Positions 1 to 10,963 of a DNA stretch of 56,321 nucleotides are shown in pieces. Location: NCBI GenBank assembly GCA_015179025.1, contig WHUX01000291.1:1-56321 (forward strand), given 5' to 3'. The first letter of the stretch is position 1. Every line of letters starts with the position of its first letter. Both the position numbers and the translations under genes were made by a program. The stretch is from Terfezia claveryi (Eukaryota; Ascomycota; Pezizomycetes; Pezizales; Pezizaceae). Under the pieces are notes generated by a model that was given only the letters and a program-made list of their open reading frames with translations, was not told the origin of the DNA and did no database searches.

Positions 1-1187
1 CTTCCATATATTCACTCCCAGACTGATGGGATAAGTGAAAGAAAAAATAGAACAATTATTCCTATGTTTGCAGTTAGAAGCTAGAATAAGGGATGAATTG
101 GGTACAAGCTACACCTTCTGTTCAAACAGAGGTGAATGCAAGAGTTAGTGCCACAAGAGGACTCTCCCCTTTCTTTACCAAGCTAGGATACCAGTCTAAT
201 TTGTTTGCACCTATCCTACCTCACCCTATATCTACCTATTCAAACCCTACAACCAGATTTTACCAGGTTGCTGAAAACCTTACTAAAGCAAAAAAGGACC
301 AAATTCAGTAAGCCAACAAACACAGAAGAGCCTCCTCTGATTACAAAGTCAATGATTAGGTGATGGTATCAACAAAAAACCTACCAGCAAGGTACCACTC
401 CTCTAAACTATCCCCTAAATGGATAGGCCCCTTTACCATTACTAAATATTCACCATAGAGTCAAAATGCTAAACTTGACTTCACTGACTTCCCTGACCTC
501 AATAATATCAACAATTCCTTCTACACTTCACTTCTGAAACCCTTTTTCCCTAATCCAATACAACTGTTCCCTTCTAGGACTCTGGAACAACCAGAACCAG
601 TTAAGGAAGATAGGTATGAGGTAGAAACAGTTTTGGAATTCAGGTCACTACCTGGAACAGGAAAGTTATAGTACAAAGTGAAATAGAAGGGATGGCCTCA
701 TAAGTATAATAAGTGGGTGTATGCTGATAGTGTTGATGAGTCATTGAAAAAACAATTCTGGTTAATTGGGAGTAAGTAAGCAACTTACAAAAAGAGAAAG
801 GTTGGTGAGAATAAACTTGGTAAAAACAAGACAAGGAAAGAAACCTTGGAAATGATTGATAATGAAAGGAAGAAAGTCCTTACTCCCTCTGTTTCATCTA
901 ATGCAGTCAAGATTGACAAAAGCAAAAGAAAAGAGGTAGACTTACTCCAATTGATACTTAAATATTTCTTTAAAGAAAGACAACCATAAAGGGTAATTAG
1001 TCAATATTTTGATGACATTCCTGTTGTTAAGGATTTTAAGCAGGGGTATAATAATATCAGGATTGATACAGGAGCAAGTGGTAGTAGTACCTATATGGAT
1101 AGGAACAATAGGTATTATGGGTTGAATGTTAGTTACTAATATGTATAACCTATACCCTGTTTATTTCTTAGGATGAAGTTTTTATCT
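1..1187 (+). pseudogene. Ty3/Gypsy chromovirus pol 3' end (integrase and chromodomain), decayed
   Basis: This is the 3' end of a chromovirus-type Gypsy retrotransposon. In frame 1 the first 78 bases encode an integrase-core segment with HSQTDGISERKN, like the H-P-QTDGQ-E-N motif of the family. A frame change then gives an integrase continuation at 93-311. Around 390-560 the sequence resembles the integrase C-terminal region, with KLSPKWIGPF and later SLLKPF. At 605-780 there is a chromodomain-like stretch (YEVETVLEFRS, then YKVK-stop-KGWPHKYNKWV). The stops fall where Gln and Trp are expected, so C-to-T and G-to-A changes of RIP type fit. No start is visible because the element enters from outside the window. 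About 785-1187 holds only degenerate reading frames and leads to a purine-rich tract and LTR at 1188-1201. The element is not functional. Family assignment is confident; exact boundaries are not. Confidence 0.8.
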
Positions 1188-1200
1188 AAATAGGGAGGTA

Positions 1201-1548
1201 TATAAGGAAGTGGCTTACTCATACCCTATGACTAACCCTCTCCCTCACAAATGTATTTCTTATGTATTTTCTTACTTAGCAAGCATCTCAAAATATACAA
1301 CATTCTATGTGCTATCTGCCTTCCTAATATTTCATATGCTTTTACATGCTTTCACATGTTATCAGATGCTTTCACATGTTATCACATGCTTTCACATATA
1401 TAAGTCAAAGTTAAGACTTAACCTATTTTGTACTAGATTGTATTTGGAAGTACTATCTAGAAGATCAGATGATATTGATCTCAGTCACATGTAAGGGTCA
1501 GATGATGGTGCACTGCCTCAGCACTGCCCCGTTGGAAACACATATAGT
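1201..1548 (+). repeat. Gypsy 3' LTR, left part, interrupted at 1549
   Basis: A polypurine-like tract (AAATAGGGAGGTA, 1188-1200) directly precedes the segment, as expected for a 3' LTR. From 1201 the sequence matches, in reverse complement, the segment ending at 10963. That copy starts TGTAAGG, whereas this one starts TATAAGG, so the canonical TG has probably mutated. The match runs to about 1545, where the foldback element beginning at 1549 interrupts it. The LTR encodes nothing; the ORF at 1210-1494 is chance reading. Confidence 0.65.
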
Positions 1549-2097
1549 TAGTGTGCGCCACGGGGCGAGTAAAACTCGCCTCGCTCGCCAAGACTCGCCT
1601 CGGCGAGCGAGTTTTCGTCTCCTCCACAACTCGCCGAATCGGCTTTTTCCAACCTCAACTCGACTCGCGATTAATCGGTGATCTACAGATTACTCGCCAA
1701 GATTCAAGGCTAGCCTGCTTTATACTGGGGCCTCTGCCCCAGGCGCGGTATACGCCATGGCGCCTTAGGTATATGGTTGCACGCACGCAGGTGGGACCTT
1801 GGGTTTCTATGAAGAGAAGCGTCTTTACCCTCCCTACAACTGAGGCCAGCTACGTGGAATGAAGTGAACCAATGATCCAGGACGCATGCACGCATAAGTA
1901 TAATAAATGTCTATAGTATTTCTAAATGTTTATGTACATGGTAGCTAATGCCACAAGAGACAGAATAATTAAACGGACCTGTCCTACATTGCCATGTGCC
2001 TAGCGAACTCGAGGCCAAGAACCTGGCCCCTACGTTGGTCTGCGAACGAAAGTGGTGGGAGTACAGTGTAGACTAGGCTGGTGCAGAGATATGGCAA

Positions 2098-2425
2098 AGG
2101 GGACGGCGGAGGCAGGCATGGCAAGCTGGACGACGGAGGCATGGCAAGCTGGACGGTGGAGGCAGGCATGGCAAGCAAGATGACGGAGGTAAGGCAAGCT
2201 GGACGACGGAGGCATGGCAAGCTGGACGGCGGAGGCATGGCAAGCTGGACGGCGGAGGCATGGCAAGCTGGACGACAGAGGTAAGGCAAGCTGGACGATG
2301 GAGGGATGGCAAGCTGGACGGCGGAGGCATAGCAAGCTGGACGGCGGAGGCATGGCAAGCTGGACGACGGAGGGATGGCAAGCTGGACGGCGGAGGCATG
2401 GCAAGCTGGACGCCGGAGGGAAGGC
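2098..2425. repeat. Minisatellite in left arm of P1
   Basis: Tandem units of about 23-24 bp contain GGAGGCATGGCAAGCTGGAC, with variants (GGTAAGG or GGGATGG in place of GGCATGG). There are about a dozen units. Because the unit is nearly a multiple of three and lacks stops, it is open in several frames on both strands. Those ORFs are not genes. Confidence 0.85.
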
Positions 2426-2859
2426 AATGCTCTCATCCAGATTGCAGGCAGTTCATGACTTGTGTTATTGATGAAAATTCCAGATGCTGGGGACGGAGAG
2501 CTCACTTGAAAGTTATGCCTCGTGTGCCAGTGGTAGCTACTGTACAGACTGTAATTTGGGGTGGCAGGCAGGGAGTTTAGGGGGGCGCTAGTCGACGCAA
2601 CGGGTATGATCAACCCCGCTTGGCAGCTGGCTCGGGTATGCCAGCCTAGACTGGCAATATGCTAATGTTGCGCTATGCCTGTGCAGGCAACAGTCTCATT
2701 CGGCTGAACAATGTACAATACCTACGTCTTTGCGTGGTTGAGATGTTGCAGCCATAATATATGTCCTTGTCGATATATTGGCCACCTGATATATATATGG
2801 AATTCATGTCTTTGCGCCCTATATATACTTATATATGATGTCCTAGCATATATCTAAGC

Positions 2860-3050
2860 CTCGAAGGCATGAATTCCATGCATATATGTATAAGGCCGCG
2901 AAGGTATGAATTCCAAAGCAAATATATAGCCAGCGGAGGCATGAATTCCCAAGCATATGTATAGCCAGCGAAGGCATGAATTCCCAAGCAAATATATAGC
3001 CAGCGAAGGCATGAATTCCCAAGCAAATATAAGGCCGTGAAGACATGAAT
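2860..3050. repeat. Central tandem repeat of P1
   Basis: Units of about 33 bp carry GGCATGAATTCCCAAGC followed by AAATATATAGCCAGCGAA. They occupy the tip of the palindrome. Their EcoRI-like GAATTC cores recur once per unit. Confidence 0.7.
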
Positions 3051-3427
3051 TCCATATATATATCAGGTGGCCAATATATCGACAAGGACATATATTATGG
3101 CTGCAACATCTCAACCATGCAAAGACGTAGGTATTGTACATTGTTCAGCCGAATGAGACTGTTGCCTGCACAGGCATAGCGCAACATTAGCATATTGCCA
3201 GTCTAGGCTGGCATACCAGAGCCAGCTGCCAAGCGGGGTTGATCATACCCGTTGCGTCGACTAGCGCCCCCCTAAACTCCCTGCCTGCCACCCCAAATTA
3301 CAGTCTGTACAGCAGCTACCGCTGGCACACGAGGCACAACTTTCAAGTGAGGTCTCCGTCCCCAGCATCTGGAATTTTCATCAATAACACAAGTCATGAA
3401 CTGCCTGCAATCTGGATGAGAGCATTG

Positions 3428-4075
3428 CCTTCCCTCCGCCGTCCAGCTTGCCATGCCTCCGCCGTCCAGCTTGCCATGCCTCCGCCGTCCAGCTTGCCAT
3501 CCTTCGTCATCCAGCTTGCCATGCCTCCGCCGTCCAGCTTGCCATCACTTCGTCATCCAGCTTGCCATGCCTCCGCCGTCCAGCTTGCCATGCCTCCGCC
3601 GTCCAGCTTGCCATCCCTCCATCGTCCAGCGTGCCTTACCTCCGTCGTCCAGCTTGCCATGCCTCCGCCGTCCAGCTTGCCATGCCTCCGCCGTCCAGCT
3701 TGCCATGCCTCCGCCGTCCAGCTTGCCATCCTTCCATCGTCCAGCTTGCCTTACCTCCGTCGTCCAGCTTGCCATGCCTCCGCCGTCCAGCTTGCCATGC
3801 CTCCATCGTCCAGCTTGCCTTACCTCCGTCGTCCAGCTTGCCATGCCTCCGCTCTCCAGCTTGCGATGCCTCCATCATCCAGCTTGCCTTCCCTCCGCCG
3901 TCCCCTTTGCCATATCTCTGCCGTCCAGCTTGCCATGCCTCCGCCGTCTAGCTTGCCATGCCTCCGTCATCCAGCTTGCCCTACCTCCGCCGTCTAGCTT
4001 GCGATGGCTCCGTCGTCCAGCTTGCCATGCCTGCCTCCGCCGTCCAGCTTGCCATGCCTCCGCCGTCCCCTTTGC
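3428..4075. repeat. Minisatellite in right arm of P1
   Basis: This is the inverted counterpart of the repeat at 2098-2425, read as CCGTCCAGCTTGCCATGCCTC units. It has roughly twice as many units as the left arm. Unequal copy number between the arms points to replication slippage or unequal exchange after the palindrome formed. Confidence 0.85.
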
Positions 4076-4621
4076 CATATCTCTGCACCAGCCTAGTCTA
4101 AGCTGTACTCCCACCACTTTCGTTCGCAGACCAATGTAGGGGCCAGGCTCTTGGCCTCGAGTTCGCTAGGCACATGGCAAGGTTGGACAGGTCCGTTTAA
4201 TTATATTTCTGTCTCTTGTGGCATTAGCTCCCATGTACATAAACATTTAGAAATACTATAGACATTTATTATACTTATGCGTGCATGCGTCCTGGATCAT
4301 TGGTTCACTTCATTCCACGTGCTGGCCTCAGTTGTAGGAAGGGTAAAGACGCTTCTCTTCGCTTCTCTTCATAGAAACCCAAGGTCCCCAGATGAAGTCA
4401 GTTGCGTGCGTGCAAGGCGCCGTGGCGTATACAGTGCCTGGGGCAGAGGCACCAGTATAAAACAGGCTAGCCTTGAATCTTGGCGAGTAATCTGTAGATC
4501 ACTGATTAATCGGTGAAGTGGTCCGAGGCAAGTTATGGTAGGCAGAGACCGAGGCGAGTCGATAGCCGAACGAGTTGTCAGGGTAAGAAACTCGGACCGA
4601 CTCGCCCCGTGGCGCACACTA

Positions 4622-5949
4622 AACATGTTCCTAATTCTATTTCTGAAAATCTAATAGAAGATTGGGAGAAATATTTAAGCTTTTAGAGGTGTCTGGAGTA
4701 GAGTCTATAGGAGAGGCAGGTATACTGGTAATCAAAAATACAGATATGCTAGTAGCTAGAAAAGCTGGTTTGGTTGAACTGAGAAAGCTGAAGGAGCTGG
4801 TTTGGCTGAACTAAGAAAGCTAGAGAAGCTGCTGAAGAAGCTAAGAGAGTTAGTTTGGCAACTTAAGAGGTAGGTTAATTGCAAGTACAGAAGTAGAGAT
4901 TGTATATTAGAAGTTAGAAGGTATTATATAATAGAGGTAATCAATTATTATTTCAATTAAGCTAATATCAATTATGAAGAACCTTAGCAAGCATTTTGGT
5001 AGCTTGAAGCATAGGTTACACTATATCATATACACATACTGGCTCATAAGCTAGTAGTACTACTCATTATTCTAGATAACATAATAGTAAATATTTTAGG
5101 CTCTAAAATATGTACTAGTATCATATATTATATAATAATCTACAACTATATTGTAATCAACATGGGCTCCCTTGCTATATATAGTAATACTGCAATTGAT
5201 CTATCAATAAATATAATATCGATATAGAAAGAAGAATGAATATAGGCTAAAAACACTTGAAAAACTCAAATTTAATATCTCTAGCTTGCTCCAATCTACC
5301 TTGAACCTTCTATAGTCCCTTAACCCTTAATACCTCTTATAATTATCCCTTTAGTATAACCTCCACTCTATCTCCTTATACCATCTATAACAACTACTAC
5401 TAGTAGCTATAAGTTCCTTAAAGGTCCATTCTATAAGCTATATTAGTATAGACTCAAGCTGCTTATTATATATAGAACTATATATACTGCAAACTGTATT
5501 ACTCTATAGAACATTTATAAGCCAGACTCATTAGTATCAAATTTCAGCTAGTTTAGGTAACTCAATTAAGTTATATTTGTGGCACTATATTTTTAATATT
5601 TTAGGATACAATATTTTAAGTCCAATATGTTCTATAGCCTTTATATCATACAAATCTTTGACCTAAACTTTATATATCTTGATATACAATCTACTTGACC
5701 TTAAGAGTCATAGCAATCATAATATAAGCCACTTGTATTTAATATAAGCTTAGTCGAGACTTTTAAAGGCTCTTAATCTACTTCTATAACTAGAGCTTCA
5801 CCTCTATATCATGGTTAAGTATTTTGAGGATTTAGGAGTAATATATATTATTGTAATATGTTGTTAGGGGGACTGGAAGATCAGATTAAATAAGATAAGG
5901 ATCTTATCTAATTAGATAATCTCAGGCTAGTAATATATACTACAAAGTT
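4622..5949. other. AT-rich RIP-type retroelement relics
   Basis: No gene is visible. The first part (4622-5240) is AT-rich sequence with short GAGAAAGCT-type repeats and many stops. The segment 5250-5830 matches 11320-11930 in inverted orientation at readable but low similarity, with differences dominated by C/T and G/A. Both copies are therefore decayed members of one repeat family, probably retroelement internal sequence. No domain can be recognised. Confidence 0.6.
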
Positions 5950-6829
5950 CATCAGCAAGAAAAAAGTGGCGTCCAGACGCACCGCCCAGCGTCCGGACGT
6001 GAGAGCTCGCGCAAATGCGTCCTGTGCGTCTTGTGCGTCTGGACGCCTGGCTGCATTGCAACACAATCAGGACGCCTGGCTGAGTTGAAACTCAATCTGG
6101 ACGCCCGGCTGAGTTGCAATACAATCTGGACGCCCGGCTGAGTTGCAACACAATCTGGACGCCATTGGGGCAACCAAAGCCGTCCGGACGCTGGTTGGCA
6201 TATTTCAATGTCTGGATATTAGAGTTGCTTCCCTTGGCATCATCAACTCAATTGATGTTGTTAATGCTATAGCTTTGGGCCCCAAATCGCTCTCGTACAA
6301 TGCACACCCGCTCTAACACCAGCCAGGTGCGTAGCCGCTATTGCAGCCATTCAATATGCACGCAGCGAAAATATCCATTGTATTCGCTAATACTTAAATA
6401 CACAGAAGTATTGAGTAATAGATATATACATAAAACATGCACTTGCTGCTTCAATCGCTCTAACACTCGCTCTAATACTCGCTCCAATAGTCGCTCTAAT
6501 ACTCCCTCCAATACTCGCTCTAATACTCGCCATAATGTGCTGGGATCTAGAGCGAAGGGAAAATGTGCGGGGAAGGGAGGTATATATACAGGAAAACCAT
6601 AGTTGCCAAGGCCGACTGCTAAGGCCGACAATTTAGACTTTCCGAAGACAATGAGATAAGGGATAACAAGAGAAGTGGCATGACAGTGATCAATGGCGCT
6701 CAGCCCCCATTCGCCCGCGGGTGCCGTACTATTCAATGCCTGGCCTGGTAATAGTCATATTGGGAAATCGTAGTCGTGGTATTGAGATATGTGCGAGTTC
6801 ACGCTTTGTGATATGTTTCGTAGGAATTC

Positions 6830-7450
6830 ATGCATTCGCGGGCTTATATATATATATGCGAGAAACTCATACATTCGCGGGCATATATATATATGCGAGA
6901 AACTCGTGCTTTTGGGGACTTATATATATATATGCGAGAAACTCATGCATTCGCGGGCTTATATATATATGCGAGAAACTCGTGCTTTTGGGGACTTATA
7001 TATATATATGCGAGAAATCCATGCATTCGCGAGCTTATATATATATATGCGAGAAATCCATGCATTCGCGAGCTTATATATATATATGCGAGAAATCCAT
7101 GCATTCGCGAGCTTATACATATATATGCGAGAAATCCATGCATTCGCGGGCTTATATATATATGTCTCCAAAAGCACGAGTTTCTCGCACATATATATAT
7201 ATAAGTCTCCAAAAGCACGAGTTTCTCGCATATATATATAAGCCCGCGAATGCATGAGTTTCTCGCATATATATATATAAGTCCCCAAAAGCACGAGTTT
7301 CTCGCATATATATATAAGCCCGCGAATGCATGAGTTTCTCGCATATATATATATAAGTCCCCAAAAGCACGAGTTTCTCGCATATATATATAAGCCCGCG
7401 AATGCATGAGTTTCTCGCATATATATATATAAGCCCGCGAATGCATGAAT
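6830..7450. repeat. Central inverted tandem repeats of P2
   Basis: Units of about 33-37 bp combine GCGAGAAACTCATGCATTCG or GCGAGAAACTCGTGCTTTTG with a TATATATATAT run. They face one way up to about 7160 and the opposite way after it. They form the tip of the palindrome and are open in several frames, but the resulting YIYIC-type ORFs are artefacts. Confidence 0.85.
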
Positions 7451-7900
7451 TCCTACGAAACATATCACAAAGCGTGAACTCGCACATATCTCAATACCAC
7501 GACTACGATTTCCCAATATGACTATTACCAGGCCAGGCATTGAATAGTACGGCACCCGCGGGCGAATGGGGGCTGAGCGCCATTGATCACTGTCATGCCA
7601 CTTCTCTTGTTATCCCTTATCTCATTGTCTTCGGAAAGTCTAAATTGTCGGCCTTAGCAGTCGGCCTTGGCAACTATGGTTTTCCTGTATATATAACTCC
7701 CTTCCCCGCGCATTTTCCATTCGCTCTATATCCCAGCACATTACAGCGAGCATTAGAGCGAGTATTAGAGCGAGTATTAGAGCGAGTATTAGAGCGAGTA
7801 TTAGAGCGAGTATTAGAGCGAGTATTAGAGCGACTATTGGAGCGAGTATTAGAGTGAGTGTTAGGGCGATTAAAGCAGCGAGTGCATGTTTTATGTATAT

Positions 7901-9693
7901 GTTCTGGTCCGTTCCGGGATTCCAGGCCATACCGGTATGGACCGGGCCGTTGTGAGATTGCGATATTACCCAGGCCGTTCCGGGATGGCATAAATATTCA
8001 TATCTTCTTATATTTCCTTACGCACACCCAACTTATTTGGCCTAACCAACGTAAATCATTTGATGCCATATTCCTAGATTCATGTCTACCTTAACCTCTA
8101 CCCTCTACGCAGTCACCATCCCATTCCAAACTCCAACGCAAATGGTCTCCCAGCATATCCGCGCCCGCGCTACCGCGCTTGTTCTTGTAGTTCACCTGCA
8201 TTATATGCATTTTGAAATAATCCATTTTATTCTCACGATTATCTAATAAGGCTATCTAACACGCTGCGCCCCAAAACCCCCATCTGTACCAGCCTTCACA
8301 TCCGCGTCCCTAGAATCCTAGATTCGCCGTCCATATGAGCCTGCAATTCACTGTCCATATTAACCTGGATATCCGCTAGAATTGAGCAAGCAACTCAGCC
8401 TAGAATCGAGCGAGGAAATCAGCCTAGAATTGAGCGAGGAAATCAGTAGAGAATTGAGCAAGGATATCACCGAATCGAGCGAGGAAATCAGCCTACAATC
8501 GAGCGAGCAAATCAGCATACAATCGAGCGAGCAAATCAGCCTAGAATCGAGCAAGCAAATCAGCGAGAAAATGAGCGAGCAAACCAGCGTAGAATCGAGC
8601 AAGCAAATCAGCCTAGTATTGAGAAAGGAAATCAGCAGAGAATTGAGCAAGGAAATCACCACTGGCATAGAATCGAGCGAGGAAATCAGCCTAGAATCGA
8701 GCGAGCAAATCAGCATATAATCGAGCGAGCAAATCAGCATATAATCGAGCGAGCAAATCAGCATATAATCGAGCGAGCAAATCAGCCTAGAATCAAGCAA
8801 GCAAATCAGCATACAATCGAGCGAGCAAATCAGCCTAGAATCGAGCAAGCAAATCAGCGAGAAAATGAGCGAGAAAATGAGCGAGCAAACCAGGTAGAAT
8901 TGAGCGAGCAAAATTATTTGGAAGGAATGAACAGGAGAAAAGCTCTAAGTCCCAGCCGGGCACACCTTGGAAATAGGGACTTGCCGTGTCTTGCCGCCAG
9001 CCATTGGATCGATTGGCGCTGTCTTAAAACCAGATTACATGTCTTACCTACAATCATCCCGCCGCGTCGGTTGGGGCTCCTCCTGCAATTGGCAAAACCT
9101 AGCACAAAGGAGGAAATACCCATATATGGGAAACGAATGAGAAGACAAACATATAGAAATGATGGCTTTTCGGCCTCTATATATGCATGCAATTCATGCT
9201 TCCGCTGGCTCTAGATAATGGTGTTTTGCATGCTTCCGCTGGTGGTAAGAGTGTAATATTGTAGAGACCGGTAAGAGTGTAATTAAGCAAAGCAATGGTT
9301 AAAACACTTGTGTTTGTTGCAAAGAAGTTATGGTATCGTGATCTTTAAAGGCTACTATTGCGCATGCTACAACCTCTTGTTCTTTGACCTAATGTTTCTC
9401 TACATAATAACCTTCATTTCGGGTATACCTCTACTGAGTATTTTCTTCGATAGGTCACTTATGTTATCTCCGTTGACCAAATGTTGCTACAAAATTACCT
9501 TCATATCGGATATGTCCCTATTTAGTACTTTTAATGTCGCTGTGGCCGCTGTGGTGTTGTGGTAAATCCTTGTTGCTATCCGTGACATTGAACAATTTAA
9601 TCCCGTAACGGCCTGGTCCGTTGCGATATCCAGTCCATACCGGTATGGACCGGGCCATACCGGTATGGCCCGGATCCCGGAACGGACCAGAAC
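7901..9693. mobile_element. Nested element P3 inserted in right arm of P2
   Basis: The ends are GTTCTGGTCCGTTCCGGGAT at 7901 and the inverse at 9693, followed inward by palindromic CCATACCGGTATGG motifs on both sides. Comparing the interrupted arm with the intact left arm of P2 (around 6410-6440) shows where the element entered. The site is TATAT-rich, so the exact target duplication is ambiguous. Inside lie a minisatellite (8370-8900) and unrecognised sequence (about 8930-9600) with a degenerate duplication of CTTCATWTCGG-type text at 9400-9530. No transposase is recognised. Confidence 0.7.
8370..8900. repeat. Minisatellite inside P3
   Basis: About 25 units of 21-24 bp carry ATCGAGCGAGCAAATCAGC followed by CTAGA or ATATA. 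Most units lack stops, which gives repetitive ORFs on both strands (8382-8720 plus, 8360-8911 minus). These are not credible genes. Confidence 0.85.
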
Positions 9694-10429
9694 ATATATA
9701 TCTATTACTCAATACTTCTGTGTATATAATTATTAGCGAATAAAATGGATATTTCCGCTGCATGCATATTCAGTCGCTGCAACAGAGGCTACGCACCTGG
9801 CTGGTATTAGAGGGTCGTACATACAAGCTGGTGCATTGTAGAAGAGAGCGATTGTGGGCCTTCCGTTAGCAACGCCAGCGGTAGAACCTGTAGCGTTGGG
9901 GACGAGCAGCCCGTTCCATCTTGCGTCCAGGAGGCGCGAGCATCTGCAAAGCGCGTGTGTTGCGTCCCAGACGTGGGAACACACTTGTGTTGCGTTCTAG
10001 GAGCAGAAGCACGCTTGTGTTGCGTCCTGGATGCGGGAACACCTGCCATAGGCGAGTGTTGCGTCCCAAGCGCGGGCGCCAGCTGCTAGAGCGTCCCGAC
10101 GCACGAGCACCAAGCTTTGGCGTCCTGATCTTGAGTTTTCGTCCTGTGCGTCCCGTGCGTCCTATGCGTCCGGACGCACAGGACGCAAACACGATTTCTT
10201 GCTGATGTTAATTACTAATAGTGTATTATTTAGTCTCACTATTAAAGTTATTACCAGTAGCATAAGATTACTGTAATAGATAAAGTAGTATAGGAGTGCC
10301 AAAGGTACTTAGAAGATTAACCAGTGGAACTTCTATATTAATTGTACTTTAACTATGGTCTGAGTTCTAACTATCTGTCCAACTGAAGGGAAATTCATGG
10401 GACTCTATATGTTTCTAATAGGGTAGTGC

Positions 10430-10963
10430 ACTATCATCTAACACTTATATGACTTGAAATCAACATCATAGAAACTTCTAGATAGTACTTCCAAATACAA
10501 TCTAGTACAAAATAGGTTAAGTCTTAACTTTGACTTATACATGTGAAAGCATATCATAACATATAAAAGCATATGAAATACTAGCAAGGCAGACAGAACA
10601 CAGAATATTATGTATTTTGAGATGCTTGCTGAGTACATCAGGAAAAAAAATAGTTTGTCTCCAGCCTGAGTGTCTCTAGAGACAGTAATGCCACTGGAGA
10701 CAAGATGTGTCTCCACAATTGGCAGAATGTCTCCTGGTATCTCCTAGAGACACTGGGAGACACCAAGAGACATATAGGAGACACTCAGGAGACACTCAGG
10801 AGACACAAAAGATACAAAAGACACAAGAGACAACCCTGTCTCCTGGAGACACTACTTGGCGTTCCGATGCCACTTTTTTCTTGCTAATGTAAGAAAATAC
10901 ATAAGAAATATATTTATGAGGGAGAGGGTTAGTCATAGGGTATGAGTAAGCCACTTCCTTACA
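10430..10963 (-). repeat. Gypsy LTR in inverted orientation, interrupted
   Basis: The reverse complement starts TGTAAGGAAGTGGC at 10963 and matches 1201-1545. It is interrupted by the 254-bp element at 10636-10889. Comparison with the copy at 1201 gives a clean empty site for that insertion. No polypurine tract precedes this copy, so it is a 5' LTR or a solo LTR. The 10208-10429 stretch to its left shows no gene. Confidence 0.65.
10636..10889. mobile_element. 254-bp MITE-like element P5 with P2-type ends and GTCTCC repeats
   Basis: The left end is CATCAGGAAAAA and the right end is the inverse of CATTAGCAAGAAAA, both like the ends of P2. Its empty site is readable in the LTR copy at about 1280 (AAGTAAGAAAATAC). 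The insertion duplicated TA (10634-10635 and 10890-10891). The interior is made of GTCTCC/GGAGAC units instead of the GCGTCC units of P2. It is non-autonomous and most likely moved by the same transposase as P2. TA duplication would fit a Tc1/mariner-like enzyme. Confidence 0.75.

Larger units (their letters stand above)
1549..4621. mobile_element. 3.07-kb palindromic foldback element with minisatellite arms (element P1)
   Basis: The two ends are inverted repeats beginning TAGTGTGCGCCACGGGG at 1549 and, on the other strand, at 4621. The whole element is close to one palindrome with its centre near 2950. The arms 1549-2860 and 3040-4621 pair throughout, although their tandem-repeat copy numbers differ. 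From the outside in, each arm has a GC-rich CTCGCC-rich end, a conserved block (1680-2090 and 4080-4510), a minisatellite, a conserved block (2430-2810 and 3060-3430), and central AT-rich repeats. No transposase is recognised, so the element is non-autonomous. The TAG start and length of the inverted repeat would suit a hAT-like mobiliser. The flanks CATATAGT and AACATGTT are at best a degenerate 8-bp duplication. It sits inside a Gypsy LTR, so it is younger than that LTR. Confidence 0.75.
5950..10207. mobile_element. Palindromic foldback element P2 with GCGTCC-repeat ends, carrying a nested insertion
   Basis: The left end reads CATCAGCAAGAAA from 5950 and the right end is its reverse complement, ending at 10207. 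TT flanks both sides, which fits a 2-bp target duplication. Subterminal sequence on both sides is rich in GCGTCC/GGACGC hexamers (5967-6190 and 9920-10190). Inward, the arms share a block ending CAGCCAGGTGCGTAGCC (6300-6440; inverted at 9690-9830), a 12-bp repeat (GAGCGAGTATTA and its complement: 6445-6530 and 7745-7865), a further unique block, and AT-rich central repeats. The palindrome centre is near 7160. The right arm is split by the separate element at 7901-9693; without it the element is about 2.46 kb. No transposase is seen, so it is non-autonomous. Confidence 0.75.

Noticed and set aside
2098..4075. A CRISPR-like array (short repeats at regular intervals)
   Set aside because: The spacers are not unique, the units are contiguous minisatellite copies, and the genome is fungal.
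2030..4139. Several long repetitive ORFs on both strands (for example 3239-3997, 252 codons)
   Set aside because: They are open only because the 23-24-bp minisatellite lacks stops in several frames. The same text is open in overlapping frames and shows no domain.
6721..7555. ORFs of up to 198 codons rich in YIYIC and HAFAG motifs
   Set aside because: They are translations of the palindromic AT-rich tandem repeat at the centre of P2, mirrored on both strands.
8360..8911. A 183-codon Leu/Ser/Cys-rich ORF that could look like a membrane protein
   Set aside because: It is the complement of the minisatellite in P3. The opposite strand is equally open, and there is no start context or conserved motif.
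5950..10207. A Helitron
   Set aside because: The ends are inverted repeats and there is no CTRR end with a terminal hairpin. The flanks suggest a 2-bp duplication instead of insertion between A and T without duplication.
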